64,000 nucleotides of DNA from an uncultured SAR116 cluster alpha proteobacterium (lineage in GTDB: Bacteria; Pseudomonadota; Alphaproteobacteria; Puniceispirillales; Marisalimonadaceae), in assembly GCA_902595515.1 (NCBI GenBank), contig CACJQK010000003.1, positions 1 through 64,000 of the forward strand, written 5' to 3'. The position numbers and the translations under genes were made by a program. Numbering within the stretch: the first letter of the stretch is position 1; each line of letters begins with the position of its first letter. The notes beneath the pieces are model-generated. The model was not told the DNA's origin. It worked only from the letters and a program-made list of their open reading frames with translations, and did not search any database. Of the stretch, positions 44,246 through 53,025 are shown in pieces.

Positions 44246-46477
44246 ATGCCAACAGTTAATTCTAATACTGCTTCACAGTTTGCGCTTAATAAAATGGCTG
44301 CAACAGAGCGTGATATGACTACGGCGATGGAAAGATTATCGTCAGGCAAACGTATTAATCACGCAGGTGATGACGCAGCGGGTGCAGCTATTGCTGACAG
44401 AATGACTGCTCAGATTAAGGGATTAGAACAATCAGTAAGAAATGCAGCTGACGTTATTTCAATGGCACAAGTTACTGAAGGTGCCTTAGACGAATCTTCT
44501 TCAATAATTCAAAGAATAAGAGAATTAGCAATTCAATCAGCATCAGATGTTATGAACGCAGAAGAACGTTCTTATTTGGATGCAGAAGTTGTTCAAATGT
44601 TAGCAGAATTAGATCGCGTAACTAGAGATACTACTTTTAATGAAATAGCAGTTTTAGATGGATCATTTGCAGATAGACGTTTTCAGATTGGAACACATGA
44701 ACGTGAATTTGCTCAGTTATCAATATCATCAATGAGATTGGACAGCTTAGGAGCGTACAAGGCTAAATCCCAAGGAACAGAGACAACTGATGACGCTGGT
44801 GGCCCAGTTGATAATGATAATTTAGCATTGAATGCTTATGCAGTTGCTGATACCTCAGAAACCAATTTGGTACAGGCAGAATCATTTACTATTCATGGTA
44901 TTTTGGGAAGTTCATCAGTAACTGCTGCAGAAGGATCGAATGTTAGAGATATAGCAACGTCTGTTAACGCCGTCTTTGACTCTACTGGAGTTACAGCTAT
45001 AGCGTCTACACAACTTAAAATTCAGGCAAAGACTTTAGATGCTTTATTTAATGGTCAAACAAGTGTTTCTTTTAGCATTCAAGGAAAAAATACTACAGCA
45101 GTTACTATTGCTGCAAATGTTACTTTAAATAACAGTGAGGGAAGTTCTGTATTATCTGAACTTAGAGATTCTATTAATAATTACACAACTACTACAGGTG
45201 TAACAGCAACTTTATCCACAGATAAATCATCTATAATAATGGTTCAAAACGAAGGTTATGATATTAAACTAGGTGATGTAAATTTTGCTGGTGATACTGT
45301 TACTGACGGAGCTCAAAGAACTTTATTAGTAACAAGCTTAGATAATGATGAGGTTGTAGCTGGAGACGCAGTATCTTTAGGTGACACAAATGTTACTACA
45401 ACTGATCAAAATGGTATCGTTACAATTGATACCAGTGGTCAAACAACTATTGGAAGTCTGGCTGGTACAGCTTTCGAAGCAACAGGTCCTCGCAAACATG
45501 GAACAAGCACAACATCAGTTGTTGCGACCCAAAGAATTAGAACAACTGAGGAAGGTATCAATGGTACTGGGTCCATGGTTATTTTAAATTCTGCTAATGT
45601 TCTTAATTCTTTCATAACAATGACATCAAGTGCAGCTACTGCTGGTATCACTTATAAAATAGTGGGAACTGATGTACATGGTAATGCTCAAGAAGAAACA
45701 ATTCCTGCATTTACTGGGGCCGTAACTTTAGAATCTACTAAAGTTTTTGGAACAGTTACATCAGTAGTGCCATCTGGTCAACATGCAACGGCCGAAGTTA
45801 GTGTGGGTACTCGAAACACAATTGCAAAGCAATCAGCACTTGTCACTGTCACAAGTTCTACTGGTGATGAAAGTGCTTTAACATTTACAGTTACTGGTAA
45901 AGGAATGGATGGTACAGATCTAACAGAAATAATAACCGGCCCTGCTGTAGGTAAAACAGTAACAGGCAGAAGAATTTTTACAGAAATACACACAGTTGTT
46001 GTATCTGGTGATACAGCTCAATCAGTTGATATTGGATTAAAAGCAGCGGATTCTGTCATTATTACTGGACAACTTGAAATGTCCTCTAGCAACAGTTTTA
46101 CAGTTGTTGGCGAAGATGGAAAAGGATTATTTGAAGCATCACCTGGTGCAGCATCATTAGATAAATTATCTGGTGTGAATGTAAAGACAAGACAGTCATC
46201 AATTGACGCATTACGAGTATTAGACAGGTCGCTTGATAGAATTCATAAAGAAAGAGCAAAACTTGGAGCTCTTATGAGCAGAATGGAAAAAGCGATAGAT
46301 AATTTATCAAATGTAGCTCTAAACACTAATGCTTCTAGAGGTAGAATTGAAGATGCTGATTTTGCAAAAGAGTCTGCACGATTAACTAAGGCACAAATTT
46401 TACAACAATCTGCTATGGCCATGATAGCACAAGCAGGAAAAGCACAACAAAATGTGCTTCAATTATTACAAAATTAA
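44246..46477 (+). CDS. Flagellin with 'GTDxxGN' surface modules (743 aa)
   Basis: Filament protein. The N-terminal D0/D1 region (residues ~1-165, 'ERLSSGKRINHAGDDAAGAAIADRM', 'IIQRIRELAIQSASD') and C-terminal D1/D0 (from ~650, 'GRIEDADFAKESARLTKAQILQQSAMAMIAQAGKAQQNVLQLLQN') are strongly conserved. The ~480-residue insert contains Flagellin_IN-like parts and two tandem modules at about residues 455-610 ('YKIVGTDVHGNAQEETIPAF', 'FTVTGKGMDGTDLTEIITGP'). Related modules occur in the 1010-aa flagellin and FliD. The ATG at 44246 has GGAG upstream and lies downstream of the predicted sigma54 start. It converges on the 1010-aa flagellin gene. Confidence 0.93.
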   Translation: MPTVNSNTASQFALNKMAATERDMTTAMERLSSGKRINHAGDDAAGAAIADRMTAQIKGLEQSVRNAADVISMAQVTEGALDESSSIIQRIRELAIQSASDVMNAEERSYLDAEVVQMLAELDRVTRDTTFNEIAVLDGSFADRRFQIGTHEREFAQLSISSMRLDSLGAYKAKSQGTETTDDAGGPVDNDNLALNAYAVADTSETNLVQAESFTIHGILGSSSVTAAEGSNVRDIATSVNAVFDSTGVTAIASTQLKIQAKTLDALFNGQTSVSFSIQGKNTTAVTIAANVTLNNSEGSSVLSELRDSINNYTTTTGVTATLSTDKSSIIMVQNEGYDIKLGDVNFAGDTVTDGAQRTLLVTSLDNDEVVAGDAVSLGDTNVTTTDQNGIVTIDTSGQTTIGSLAGTAFEATGPRKHGTSTTSVVATQRIRTTEEGINGTGSMVILNSANVLNSFITMTSSAATAGITYKIVGTDVHGNAQEETIPAFTGAVTLESTKVFGTVTSVVPSGQHATAEVSVGTRNTIAKQSALVTVTSSTGDESALTFTVTGKGMDGTDLTEIITGPAVGKTVTGRRIFTEIHTVVVSGDTAQSVDIGLKAADSVIITGQLEMSSSNSFTVVGEDGKGLFEASPGAASLDKLSGVNVKTRQSSIDALRVLDRSLDRIHKERAKLGALMSRMEKAIDNLSNVALNTNASRGRIEDADFAKESARLTKAQILQQSAMAMIAQAGKAQQNVLQLLQN

Positions 46478-46502
46478 ATCCTCCAATTAATAAATAAAAA
46501 AA

Positions 46503-46524
46503 AAGGCCACCCTAGGGTGGCCTT
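46503..46524. terminator. Intrinsic terminator between converging flagellin genes
   Basis: Perfect 10-bp GC-rich stem AAGGCCACCC / GGGTGGCCTT with a TA centre. On the minus strand it is followed by a long T run (the A run at 46494-46504), a textbook terminator for the 1010-aa flagellin gene. On the plus strand the tail is CCTTCCTTT, so it acts more weakly for the 743-aa flagellin gene. Confidence 0.92.
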
Positions 46525-46544
46525 CCTTCCTTTATCTCTCCAAA

Positions 46545-49500
46545 TTATCCTTGAAGAAGAGCTAGTAAGTTTTGCTTAGATGCATTTGCCTGAGCTAACA
46601 TTGATGTTGCAGCTTGTGACAAAATCTGAGCTTTCGTTAGATTAGATGTCTCCTGAGCAAAATCAGCATCCTGAATTCTAGATTGAGCGGCTTCTGTATT
46701 AACTTTCAAAGTTGTTAAGTTACTTATAGAAGCATCAATTCTATTTTCAATGGCACCAAAAGATGATCTAAACTTAGAAACTTGTTCTATTGCTTTATCG
46801 ATCAATTCTAGGGAAGCATTTGCTCCAGCCATAGTCTCAACTGACACTTTTGTACCAGAAACTTCAAACTCTGCACTTTGACCCTGAATACCTAACTTTT
46901 GAAGAATGGTTTCAGTTGAGCCAAATGTACCGTCAACACCAGTCCTCATATTTGTATTAGAGTCTGCAGCAACAGTTTCAACTTTTATTGGGGTACCTGT
47001 TGAGTTAGAAAGTTCTAATTTACCACGAGAAGTAAAATCATCTCCTATACTTGCAGTATATCCAATTTTAACAGCGTTTGATGTAAAATCAACATCAAGG
47101 TCAATTCTTGATACGGTTGCAAAAGCTTTAGTACCAGTAGAAGTACCACTCTGAGCAGGACCAACTATTACTTCGGTTAAACTATTACCAAGCATGTCAG
47201 TACCATGAACAGTGATTGTACCGTTGGCTGCTGTAGCATTGTTTCCTTCAGTTATTGTAATCAATGCACCACCAAGATTTAAACTTGTAGCACCGGAAAC
47301 TAATGTCAATGCAGTAGCAGCACCATGGTCACCAGAAGCGACTAATCCATCATCATCTGCTACCTTATTACCATGATTGGCTGCGTTAGTTCCACCAGCA
47401 TTAGTGTTACCAATTGTACTTGCATTGGTATCAGCTTGTGAGGCAGTTATAGAAGTAACAGACTCGTACACATTTTTACTTAAAGCTTCAAGTGTACCAC
47501 CAGCTCCTCTTACAACCTCAGTAACTGTATTACCAAAAACATCTGTACCTGTTATAGTATAGTTTTGGTCAGCTTGACCAGTTATTGAACCAATGTCAAA
47601 AGTAAGTGTAGAAGTTTGATCAGCTACGATTTCAGTGACAGTATTAAAAGTTTTAATACCATCAACAGTACCATTTTGTGTTGCACCAGCAATAACCTCA
47701 GTTTGGACGTTTCCATCCATATCTGTACCAGTAATAGTAAAGTTTATACCAGATGCATCACCGTTATTTAGTTCTGTAATCCTAACCATTCTACCTTTTG
47801 GTGTTGCGCTTGTAGCTGTTGAAGTTAATGTCATTGCAGATGTAGAAGCTGTCTGACCATCAGACAATTCATCAGTATCTGTTACCGCACCAGCAGAAGT
47901 AAAAACAACTTGGCTATTAAAGTTTGATGGGCTCAACAATGTCAAGCTTGTATCTGTGATTGCAGCACTTGCACGTAGTGAATCAACGTCTTCATCACTA
48001 CCTCCAATAATACCACTAACACTTACTGTTCCATTAACATCTTTAAATGCCCTTATGAAATCAGTATCACCCTGATGAGTTACTCTAATGTCCACACCAG
48101 ATGCACTTGATAATGTAACAGCACCATCAGAATTAGCTTTAGCTCTTATGTCACCTACTGATGCATTATTGATTGCAGTAACAACACCTTCAATGCCATT
48201 AGCAGATGTTACATTAATTGAAGTACTATTAACAAAAAATTCAGTTGTACCACCAGGCATTGCACCAAAATTTAAAGCTAGCTGAACTTCGTTACTTGCT
48301 TTAGCAGTTACGCCTGACTCAGTAGATACTGCATTAATAGCTTCAGCTATAGAAGAAGCTTGACCTGTAGCTGAGGCTCCAATTAATACATCGTTAATTT
48401 TGATCTCATTAGCAGATAGAGCTGTACCACTTACAGTATCAGTTTCTAATATTGAACCAGATGAGGTTTCATTAAAACCTAGAGCATTAACATCACCAAT
48501 AGTACCTAGACCATCAGTATATCCGTTGACTTCACTTCCTGCTTCAATTCTAACAGCGGAACCATCTAAGTTTTTAAGACTTACAAAACCTGTATATGTT
48601 CCTGCTGTGAAACCAACATCTGAGGCAGCTGAACCTGCAATAACAATAGCTTCACCAGTTTTATTTGACAATGTTATTGTATTATCAGCATTTAATGCAG
48701 CGTTTATACCAGACACAGCTTCGTTAATGTTGGCTGTCAATTTTGAATATGATGTGGCAAGAGCGACAGTGTCACCATTAATTGTAAAAGTAGCAGATTG
48801 TGAAAAAGTACCTTTAGCAGTTGATTGAACAGAATTAAAAGCGTCTGCTTCTGCACCATGTATACCAGTATTAGCGTTTATTGCATCTGCTAATAACTTA
48901 GCTTCATTAGCTCCAGAAGCTGAAGTGTCCTGATTAAAGTCAGTTGCAAAAGCATTAAACCCATTTATCTTTACATCGGCAGCTGCAATAGTATTAGCAG
49001 TGTTACTAAAATCTTTTTCATCAATTCTTTCACTTGTTAATGTAGTAACACCAATAGCACCACTTAACCCTAATGAAATTGAATCAGAACTTTCTAAATC
49101 TACTTTCAATGTATCAGAGGCATTAATACCGATTTGGAATTTAACATCTACATTACTACCATCTAGTAATTTAACATTATTAAAATGAGTGTTTGCAGAT
49201 ATTTTATCAATTTCTTCAATGAGTTGATCAACTTCAGATTGTATCATGCTTCTGTCAGAGTCACTTAAAGTGCTGTTTCCAGCTTGAACTGAAAGTTCTC
49301 TTACTCTCTGCAACATATTTTCAACTTCACCCAAAGCGCCTTCAGCTGTTTGTGTCATTGAAATTGCATCATATGAGTTTCTGATTGCGACACCAAGACT
49401 TTTAACTTGGGATTCCATTTTAGAAGCGATGGCTGAACCAGCAGCATCGTCAGCGGCAGAATTGATTCTGAAACCAGATGATAGTCTATTCATTGCATCA

Positions 49501-49577
49501 TCTAAATCTGCATTCAATTTAACCATATTTTTTTGGGCTGTTAAAGCACCAATGTTTGTATTTATACTATTAGCCAT
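46545..49577 (-). CDS. Giant flagellin with Flagellin_IN and 'GTDxxGN' modules (1010 aa)
   Basis: Filament protein twice the usual size. N-terminal D0/D1 ('MANSINTNIGALTAQKNMVKLNADL', 'AMNRLSSGFRINSAADDAAGSAI', 'VENMLQRVRELSVQAGNSTLS') and C-terminal D1/D0 ('SRIQDADFAQETSNLTKAQILSQAATSMLAQANASKQNLLALLQG') are canonical. The ~730-residue middle has Flagellin_IN-like repeats in its first half. Three modules lie at about residues 590-860 ('FTITGTDMDGNVQTEVIAG', 'YTITGTDVFGNTVTEVVRG', 'VHGTDMLGNSLTEVIVGP'). It is very rich in Thr, Ser and Ala, with higher GC than its neighbours. GGAG precedes the ATG. The antisense ORFs in the track are shadows. Confidence 0.94.
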   Translation of the reverse strand: MANSINTNIGALTAQKNMVKLNADLDDAMNRLSSGFRINSAADDAAGSAIASKMESQVKSLGVAIRNSYDAISMTQTAEGALGEVENMLQRVRELSVQAGNSTLSDSDRSMIQSEVDQLIEEIDKISANTHFNNVKLLDGSNVDVKFQIGINASDTLKVDLESSDSISLGLSGAIGVTTLTSERIDEKDFSNTANTIAAADVKINGFNAFATDFNQDTSASGANEAKLLADAINANTGIHGAEADAFNSVQSTAKGTFSQSATFTINGDTVALATSYSKLTANINEAVSGINAALNADNTITLSNKTGEAIVIAGSAASDVGFTAGTYTGFVSLKNLDGSAVRIEAGSEVNGYTDGLGTIGDVNALGFNETSSGSILETDTVSGTALSANEIKINDVLIGASATGQASSIAEAINAVSTESGVTAKASNEVQLALNFGAMPGGTTEFFVNSTSINVTSANGIEGVVTAINNASVGDIRAKANSDGAVTLSSASGVDIRVTHQGDTDFIRAFKDVNGTVSVSGIIGGSDEDVDSLRASAAITDTSLTLLSPSNFNSQVVFTSAGAVTDTDELSDGQTASTSAMTLTSTATSATPKGRMVRITELNNGDASGINFTITGTDMDGNVQTEVIAGATQNGTVDGIKTFNTVTEIVADQTSTLTFDIGSITGQADQNYTITGTDVFGNTVTEVVRGAGGTLEALSKNVYESVTSITASQADTNASTIGNTNAGGTNAANHGNKVADDDGLVASGDHGAATALTLVSGATSLNLGGALITITEGNNATAANGTITVHGTDMLGNSLTEVIVGPAQSGTSTGTKAFATVSRIDLDVDFTSNAVKIGYTASIGDDFTSRGKLELSNSTGTPIKVETVAADSNTNMRTGVDGTFGSTETILQKLGIQGQSAEFEVSGTKVSVETMAGANASLELIDKAIEQVSKFRSSFGAIENRIDASISNLTTLKVNTEAAQSRIQDADFAQETSNLTKAQILSQAATSMLAQANASKQNLLALLQG

Positions 49578-49594
49578 ATTATCGTCTCCAAGGT

Positions 49595-49614
49595 TTGTTA
49601 GTATTTTCTAACAA
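49595..49614. repeat. TTGTTAG-N6-CTAACAA inverted repeat in the flagellin leader
   Basis: Perfect 7-bp arms with a 6-nt loop, 18-37 nt upstream of the 1010-aa flagellin ATG and just upstream of its Shine-Dalgarno. It may be an mRNA hairpin controlling translation or stability, or a DNA operator at the transcription start. Confidence 0.4.
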
Positions 49615-49616
49615 TA

Positions 49617-49643
49617 GAAACGACAAGATAAAGAAATGTTTAG
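49617..49643 (-). promoter_or_regulatory. Weak sigma28-like promoter of the 1010-aa flagellin
   Basis: Minus-strand CTAA-N15-GTCGTTTC. It shares the 15-nt spacing and the GTCGT core with the better site upstream of the 664-aa flagellin but deviates at both ends. No sigma54 site is present in this 84-nt gap. Confidence 0.4.
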
Positions 49644-49661
49644 TTTTTTATATAAGTAAAA

Positions 49662-51920
49662 TTATTTTATATAAATATCATTTTTTGGTAAAGATGTTCT
49701 AAAATTTTGTGAGACTTTAATAAGTCCCTTTTCAAATTTTTTAATATAGTGCTGAGTATTTAATAACTGATTATTATCTTTTTTATTTTTTAGTATATTT
49801 TTTAATTTATCAATTTCCTTTTTATTTTTTCCCAATAATATACCTTTTTTTATATATTCTTCTTCTGATAAAGTTATCAAAGTTTCAAGATGTAATGATG
49901 TTAATACACTTCCAGCAACTCTTGAAGGGAAACTGTTTCCTAACAAAGTTAAGATTGGCAAACAACCATTAACTGCATCTATTGCTGTTGTATGGGCATT
50001 ATAATTAGACGTGTCTAAAAACAAATCTGCTAACTTGTGTCTTGCTAAATGTTGAGAAATTGAAACTCTTTTTGCAAAGATTATTCTCTCACTATCAACA
50101 CCGTTTATTTTAAATTTTTTCAAAAGTTTTGCTTTTAGAAGATCAGATTGGTGGGCTAACCATAAAATACTCTCTTTTACTTCTAATAAAATTCTACTCC
50201 AATGATCTAAATCCTGATCTGAAATCTTATAACCATTGTTAAAACAACAAAATATAAATTTATCTTCAGGGAGTTCTTCAATAGTTTTGTTTGTTTGAAA
50301 ATCGTAATTTTTACTATCGTCTGATATCAAATATGTGTCTGGCATATAAATTATTTTTTCTGAAAAAAATTGTTTTTTATTTTCAGGTATTACAATTTTA
50401 TCACCTACAATGTAGTCCATACAATCAGAGCCAAAAGTTCCTGGATAACCGAGATAATTAACTTGAATTGGAGCTAAGCGATTAACGAATAATGAGGGTC
50501 TTGAATATTGTGTATAACCCATCAAATCCACAGCAATCTCTATTTTGTAATCTCTCGATAATTTAATTATGTCTTTATCACTAAAATTTTTAACATTAAA
50601 AAATTGTTTTACATTTTCTTTTAAAAAATTTATTTCATCATTTTCTTGTTCATTTCCAAAAGAAAATATAAAAACTTCAAAATTATCTTTATCATATAAA
50701 CTGAATGCTTTTTTTAAAAGATGCATGACAGGGTGATTTTTAAAATCAGCAGAGAAGTACCCTATTTTAATTTTTCCATTGAAGCTATTTTGCTTAAAAC
50801 AATAACTGTTTTTAGCAGTTAAAATTTTATTACTGTAGTGTTTTGACGTTAGATATTGAACTTCATAATCATTTACTAGAGGCATCATAGTTAGTGGGGG
50901 TATAAATTCTCCTGGTTTTAAAGACGAAATTAACTTGATAGACTCTTTCTTAATATCTAAATTTTTAGATATTATATTTTCATTATTAATTCCTAAAATT
51001 GTTGATGATGCTTTTTTGAATTCGCCAGAATATATGTAAGCTTTCACTAAATTGAAATAAATATTCACAAAAGAATTATCTATACTTATTCCAAGCTTGT
51101 AAGTATCAATTGCTTTGTCGTATTTTTGCAAATTTAAATAACAATTTCCTAAATTATTATAAAATTCTGGGAATGACCCATCTATATGAATTGACTTTTT
51201 AGAAAAATCTATTGCATTTTCATATTGGCCTTGATTTGATAAAATGAGTGAAATATTATTATAGGCTCTTGAATTTTTTGGATCTAATTCAATAACTTTT
51301 TTAAACAATGAAATTGCTTTAATGTCATCACCCATTTTAGACAAACATAAACCTTTATTTAAGTAGGCAGGAACATAAGAAGGACTAATGTTTATGGATT
51401 TATCTAAGATATCTAATGCTTGGTCAAATTCACCACAACTTAAATACAAAAAACCTAAAGCATTCATAGCCCTAAAATTATTTGGTTTTGATTGAATGGC
51501 TGCCATATATAATATTTTTGATTTTTCAAAATCAAATAACTCTCTATAACTATTTCCAAGATTACATAGAGCTTCTTCATAAACAGGGTTAATTGTTATT
51601 GCTTTTTTTAATGGATCAAGAGCAGATTTAAATTCAGATATCTCATTTAACGAAGCACCTAAGTTATTATAATATTCTGCAACTTGAGGATTTAACTTAA
51701 TAGCTGTTTTAAAATAAGCCTGACCTTTTTCGTGTTTTTTTGTTTTTATATAAGAAACACCAAGTAAATTTAGTAAAAAAGTATTTTTTTTATTTTTTGT
51801 TAGTAATATTTCTCCATATTTAATAACTTTAGAAAATTCTCCCAAATTAAAATTATTCAGAATATCGTTAATAGTTTTTAAAAATAGATCCTTATCAATA
51901 TCACTGGACACAGCTTGCAT
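49662..51920 (-). CDS. TPR protein with GT41 (O-GlcNAc-transferase-like) domain
   Basis: The 752-aa protein has about eight tetratricopeptide repeats (residues ~20-300, e.g. 'AEYYNNLGASLNEISEFKSAL', 'PEFYNNLGNCYLNLQKYDKAI'). A GT41/SPINDLY-type glycosyltransferase follows ('KIKIGYFSADFKNHPVMHLLKKAFSLYD', 'EIAVDLMGYTQYSRPSLFVNRLAPIQVNYLGYPGT', 'DLFLDTSNYNAHTTAIDAVNGCLPILTLLG'). GT41 enzymes transfer sugars to Ser/Thr. Lying between a flagellin gene and fliD and behind a sigma54 site, it probably glycosylates filament proteins in the cytoplasm. The donor sugar is unknown. Confidence 0.88.
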   Translation of the reverse strand: MQAVSSDIDKDLFLKTINDILNNFNLGEFSKVIKYGEILLTKNKKNTFLLNLLGVSYIKTKKHEKGQAYFKTAIKLNPQVAEYYNNLGASLNEISEFKSALDPLKKAITINPVYEEALCNLGNSYRELFDFEKSKILYMAAIQSKPNNFRAMNALGFLYLSCGEFDQALDILDKSINISPSYVPAYLNKGLCLSKMGDDIKAISLFKKVIELDPKNSRAYNNISLILSNQGQYENAIDFSKKSIHIDGSFPEFYNNLGNCYLNLQKYDKAIDTYKLGISIDNSFVNIYFNLVKAYIYSGEFKKASSTILGINNENIISKNLDIKKESIKLISSLKPGEFIPPLTMMPLVNDYEVQYLTSKHYSNKILTAKNSYCFKQNSFNGKIKIGYFSADFKNHPVMHLLKKAFSLYDKDNFEVFIFSFGNEQENDEINFLKENVKQFFNVKNFSDKDIIKLSRDYKIEIAVDLMGYTQYSRPSLFVNRLAPIQVNYLGYPGTFGSDCMDYIVGDKIVIPENKKQFFSEKIIYMPDTYLISDDSKNYDFQTNKTIEELPEDKFIFCCFNNGYKISDQDLDHWSRILLEVKESILWLAHQSDLLKAKLLKKFKINGVDSERIIFAKRVSISQHLARHKLADLFLDTSNYNAHTTAIDAVNGCLPILTLLGNSFPSRVAGSVLTSLHLETLITLSEEEYIKKGILLGKNKKEIDKLKNILKNKKDNNQLLNTQHYIKKFEKGLIKVSQNFRTSLPKNDIYIK

Positions 51921-51950
51921 TTTTTCCTCATCGATATTTGTGAGATATTA

Positions 51951-51966
51951 TGCAAATCTAGTACCA
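51951..51966 (-). promoter_or_regulatory. Sigma54 promoter of the first TPR-GT41 gene
   Basis: Minus-strand TGGTAC-TAGAT-TTGCA, one mismatch (T for C) in the -24 element. Predicted start near 51940, 20 nt before the ATG at 51920, with GAGGAA between. It ties this glycosyltransferase to the flagellar regulon. Confidence 0.72.
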
Positions 51967-52013
51967 TTTAAAATAGCTATAATAACTAAAATTATAAAAT
52001 AACATATCGGTTA

Positions 52014-52029
52014 TGGAATAAAATTTGCA
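52014..52029 (+). promoter_or_regulatory. Probable sigma54 promoter of the FkbM gene
   Basis: TGGAAT-AAAAT-TTGCA. The GG of -24 and the TTGC of -12 are intact with exact spacing; the -24 element lacks its C. Predicted start near 52040, 25 nt before the ATG at 52065, the same leader length as the better sites. Confidence 0.55.
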
Positions 52030-52064
52030 TGTCAAAAACACATCATAAAATTAGAGAAAAAAAT

Positions 52065-52883
52065 ATGTTAAATATAAAATTTAAAAATAAAGAATTAAGT
52101 TTTTGGCAGATAGAAAGGTTATCACAAGAGCATAAATTGAATAAGTACGAGTTACTTGCTAGTGCTTTTAACCAAGACATCTTATATTCTGAAGAAACTG
52201 AGTTGTTAAAAAATTTTATATTATCTCTAAGAAATATTTCTCATATTGTAAAATCTCAAATTTTTCAGGATGCATTTGCACATTTTATTATTAGCCAAAA
52301 ATATGAGAAATCATTTTTAGAATTCGGAGCAACGAATGGTTTAGATTTATCTAATACTTTTTTACTTGAAAATAATATGAATTGGTCAGGTGTTGTAGCA
52401 GAGCCAAGCCCTCAATGGCATATGTCATTAGAAGACAATCGTCCAAAAGCAAAAATATTAAAAAAATGTATATGGAAATCATCTGGTGACAAATTAAAAT
52501 TTTTTATGTCGGATCTTGGTGAATTGTCAACTTTGAATGATTTTACCCATTCTGATGAAACAACATTACCCCAAAATACTGCATTAAGAATTAAAAGTGG
52601 AAGAATTATAGAAGTAAACACAATTTCATTAAATGATGTTATGAAAGAATATTTTAATGATAAAGCCCCTTCTTATATTTCTGTTGATACAGAAGGAAGT
52701 GAATTTGAAATATTATCTAGCTTTGACTTTAAAAAATATAAACCTATATTTTTTTCAGTAGAACATAATTTTACAAACCTAGAATCAAAGATAGATGATT
52801 TAATGATTAGTAACGGATATTTTAGGGTTTTCAAAAAGTTGACTTCATTTGATGCTTGGTATTTAAGAAATGATATTATTTAA
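52065..52883 (+). CDS. FkbM-family methyltransferase
   Basis: SAM-dependent methyltransferase of the FkbM type. 'KSFLEFGATNGLDLSNTFLLENNMNWSGVVAEPSPQW' is the SAM-binding region, and 'APSYISVDTEGSEFEILSSFDF' is the hallmark FkbM motif ('D.EG.E...L'). FkbM enzymes methylate hydroxyls of sugars or polyketides, so methylation of a flagellar glycan is a sensible guess here. The track begins at 52029, but that ATG overlaps the -12 element of the probable sigma54 promoter. I use the ATG at 52065 (272 aa) with AGAGAAA upstream. It is divergent from the first TPR-GT41 gene. Confidence 0.85.
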   Translation: MLNIKFKNKELSFWQIERLSQEHKLNKYELLASAFNQDILYSEETELLKNFILSLRNISHIVKSQIFQDAFAHFIISQKYEKSFLEFGATNGLDLSNTFLLENNMNWSGVVAEPSPQWHMSLEDNRPKAKILKKCIWKSSGDKLKFFMSDLGELSTLNDFTHSDETTLPQNTALRIKSGRIIEVNTISLNDVMKEYFNDKAPSYISVDTEGSEFEILSSFDFKKYKPIFFSVEHNFTNLESKIDDLMISNGYFRVFKKLTSFDAWYLRNDII

Positions 52884-52999
52884 ATAAAATTCTAAATTTT
52901 TAAATAATTGTCCAATTACATAAATAATTGTAGTTAAAGGTTTAATAACATTTAAGTTGCTTAAGATTTACATCAAATTAAAAATAAATTTGTCAACTG

Positions 53000-53015
53000 T
53001 GGTATAGATATTGCA
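53000..53015 (+). promoter_or_regulatory. Possible sigma54 promoter of the TPR-oxygenase-like gene
   Basis: TGGTAT-AGATA-TTGCA, one -24 mismatch. The predicted start (near 53026) coincides with the A of the ATG, so the mRNA would be leaderless or the match is accidental. Confidence 0.45.
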
Positions 53016-53025
53016 TTTCTTGTTT

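Noticed and set aside
46906-49188. Six plus-strand ORFs antisense to the giant flagellin
   Set aside because: They are hydrophobic, Val/Pro/Ala-rich translations of the Thr/Ser-rich repeats in reverse frame, without ribosome sites: shadows of the real gene.
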